Below are positions 5,950 to 6,388 of a DNA stretch of 6,388 bases, one piece after another. The stretch's first letter is position 1. Each line of letters starts with the position of its first letter. Both the position numbers and the translations under genes were made by a program. Where the stretch lies: NCBI GenBank assembly GCA_029554925.1, contig JAKPUV010001109.1, forward strand, positions 1 to 6,388, written 5' to 3'. The stretch comes from Candidatus Hydrogenedentota bacterium (GTDB lineage: Bacteria > Hydrogenedentota > Hydrogenedentia > Hydrogenedentales > CAITNO01). The notes beneath the pieces were generated by a model. The model was given only the letters and a program-made list of their open reading frames with translations, had not been told where the DNA came from and made no database searches.

Positions 5950-6372
5950 TCAGTATCCGGGCTCGACGCCGGTCACCATCCAGGCACCCTTCTCTTTGGC
6001 GCCCGTGAAGTTCAGGCTGAGGCTGCCAAACGAGCCCGTCACGTCCACCGGCTCCACCGTCGCGACTTCGCCTTCCACCGTGATCACGGCGTCGTCGAGG
6101 CTCACTTCCAGCTCGTCGAGGAAGCCCATGTCGTCCGCGTTCTTCAGGTAGTCCAGCAGGTCGTTCTTGTCCCCCACCACGGCGCTGGAGAAGTTTTCGG
6201 AGACCATGCCGCCGAACAGGTCGTAGTTCTTGGCCTTCAGGCCGGCGATGCCCTCCTGGATCCGCTGGCGGATCTGCTCCTCGTCCGACGGGCCCTTGGC
6301 CGTCGTCGCGCAGCCCGCCACCATCAGGACGGCCATTCCCAGCACCATGGAAAACACGGCAACCTTCTTCAT
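5950..6372 (-). CDS. Small lipoprotein with an NTF2/SnoaL-like domain
   Basis: The 140-residue protein has a clear lipoprotein signal peptide: KK, a hydrophobic stretch, then the lipobox VAGC with the lipidated cysteine at residue 21. Alanine follows at +2, which in diderms usually means sorting to the outer membrane. The mature part begins with a helical EEQIRQRIQEGIAGLKAKNYDLF pattern (31-53) and then SENFSS, followed by beta-strand-like stretches (ELEVSLDDAVITV, ATVEPVDVTGSF, SLNFTG, GAWMVTGVEPGY). This order of helices then a curved sheet resembles the NTF2-like/SnoaL/DUF4440 fold, whose secreted members are mostly of unknown role, often ligand-binding. No catalytic residues can be named. 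The start has AAGGAG 6 bases upstream (6384-6379). A strong terminator follows, so it is probably the last gene of its own transcript; whether genes lie upstream is beyond the window. Confidence 0.88.
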   Translation of the reverse strand: MKKVAVFSMVLGMAVLMVAGCATTAKGPSDEEQIRQRIQEGIAGLKAKNYDLFGGMVSENFSSAVVGDKNDLLDYLKNADDMGFLDELEVSLDDAVITVEGEVATVEPVDVTGSFGSLSLNFTGAKEKGAWMVTGVEPGY

Positions 6373-6378
6373 GCGTCA

Positions 6379-6384
6379 CTCCTT
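6379..6384 (-). promoter_or_regulatory. Ribosome binding site AAGGAG of the lipoprotein gene
   Basis: AAGGAG on the - strand sits 6 bases before ATG 6372, an ideal spacing that confirms the start next to the signal peptide. Confidence 0.75.
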
Positions 6385-6388
6385 CCGC

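Noticed and set aside
2723..6151. A 1142-codon open frame on the + strand, antisense to four genes
   Set aside because: It runs across the gaps and genes of the opposite strand and its translation is a low-complexity mix of Gly, Arg, Ala, His and Val with no domain. It is the usual by-product of GC-rich third positions on the real strand.
1..6388. Defence system, CRISPR, mobile element or phage remnant
   Set aside because: I looked for repeat arrays, transposase, recombinase, nuclease and helicase motifs and inverted-repeat ends on both strands and saw none. The genes are envelope, enzyme and lipoprotein types with similar base composition.

Overview
This is a GC-rich bacterial window with seven protein-coding genes. 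One runs off the left edge on the + strand, and six complete genes lie on the - strand, read from right to left. A lipoprotein signal peptide, an ArnC-like undecaprenyl-phosphate glycosyltransferase and strong AGGAG ribosome binding sites suggest a diderm bacterium. The GC bias and the secreted clan GH-A hydrolase would fit a Planctomycetota, Hydrogenedentota or related free-living lineage, but nothing here fixes the phylum. I see no rRNA, tRNA, CRISPR array, transposase, phage gene or attachment site.

Layout, in transcription order on the - strand. (1) 5950-6372: a small NTF2/SnoaL-like lipoprotein, followed by a very clear intrinsic terminator (5863-5910). (2) 4610-5767: a secreted GH5-type glycoside hydrolase with its own likely promoter, whose -35 lies in the terminator's U-tract. 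(3) 3398-4519: a saccharopine dehydrogenase-like NAD(P) oxidoreductase. It lacks a good ribosome binding site of its own, but a 15-codon ORF with an excellent one (4516-4563) overlaps its start by ATGA. (4) 2390-3319, 1326-2393 and 424-1329: a tight three-gene cassette of ArnC-like family 2 glycosyltransferase, ATP-grasp ligase and extended SDR sugar epimerase/dehydratase. The genes are joined by 4-base ATGA and GTGA overlaps, and a sigma70-like promoter lies just upstream (3344-3372). (5) 3-449, + strand: the C-terminal part of a multi-pass membrane protein that converges on the SDR gene; the two coding regions overlap by 26 bases.

The glycosyltransferase/ATP-grasp/SDR cassette is the functional core. 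The likely theme is making or modifying a polyprenyl-phosphate-linked sugar at the cytoplasmic membrane. The SDR would shape a nucleotide sugar, the glycosyltransferase would move a sugar onto undecaprenyl phosphate, and the ATP-grasp enzyme would form an amide-type bond on an unknown carboxylate. The hydrolase, the oxidoreductase and the lipoprotein have no proven link to it beyond shared strand and proximity. I did not find a convincing new defence or mobile system. The most interesting points are the cassette, its ATP-grasp member, and the coupled small ORF ahead of the oxidoreductase.
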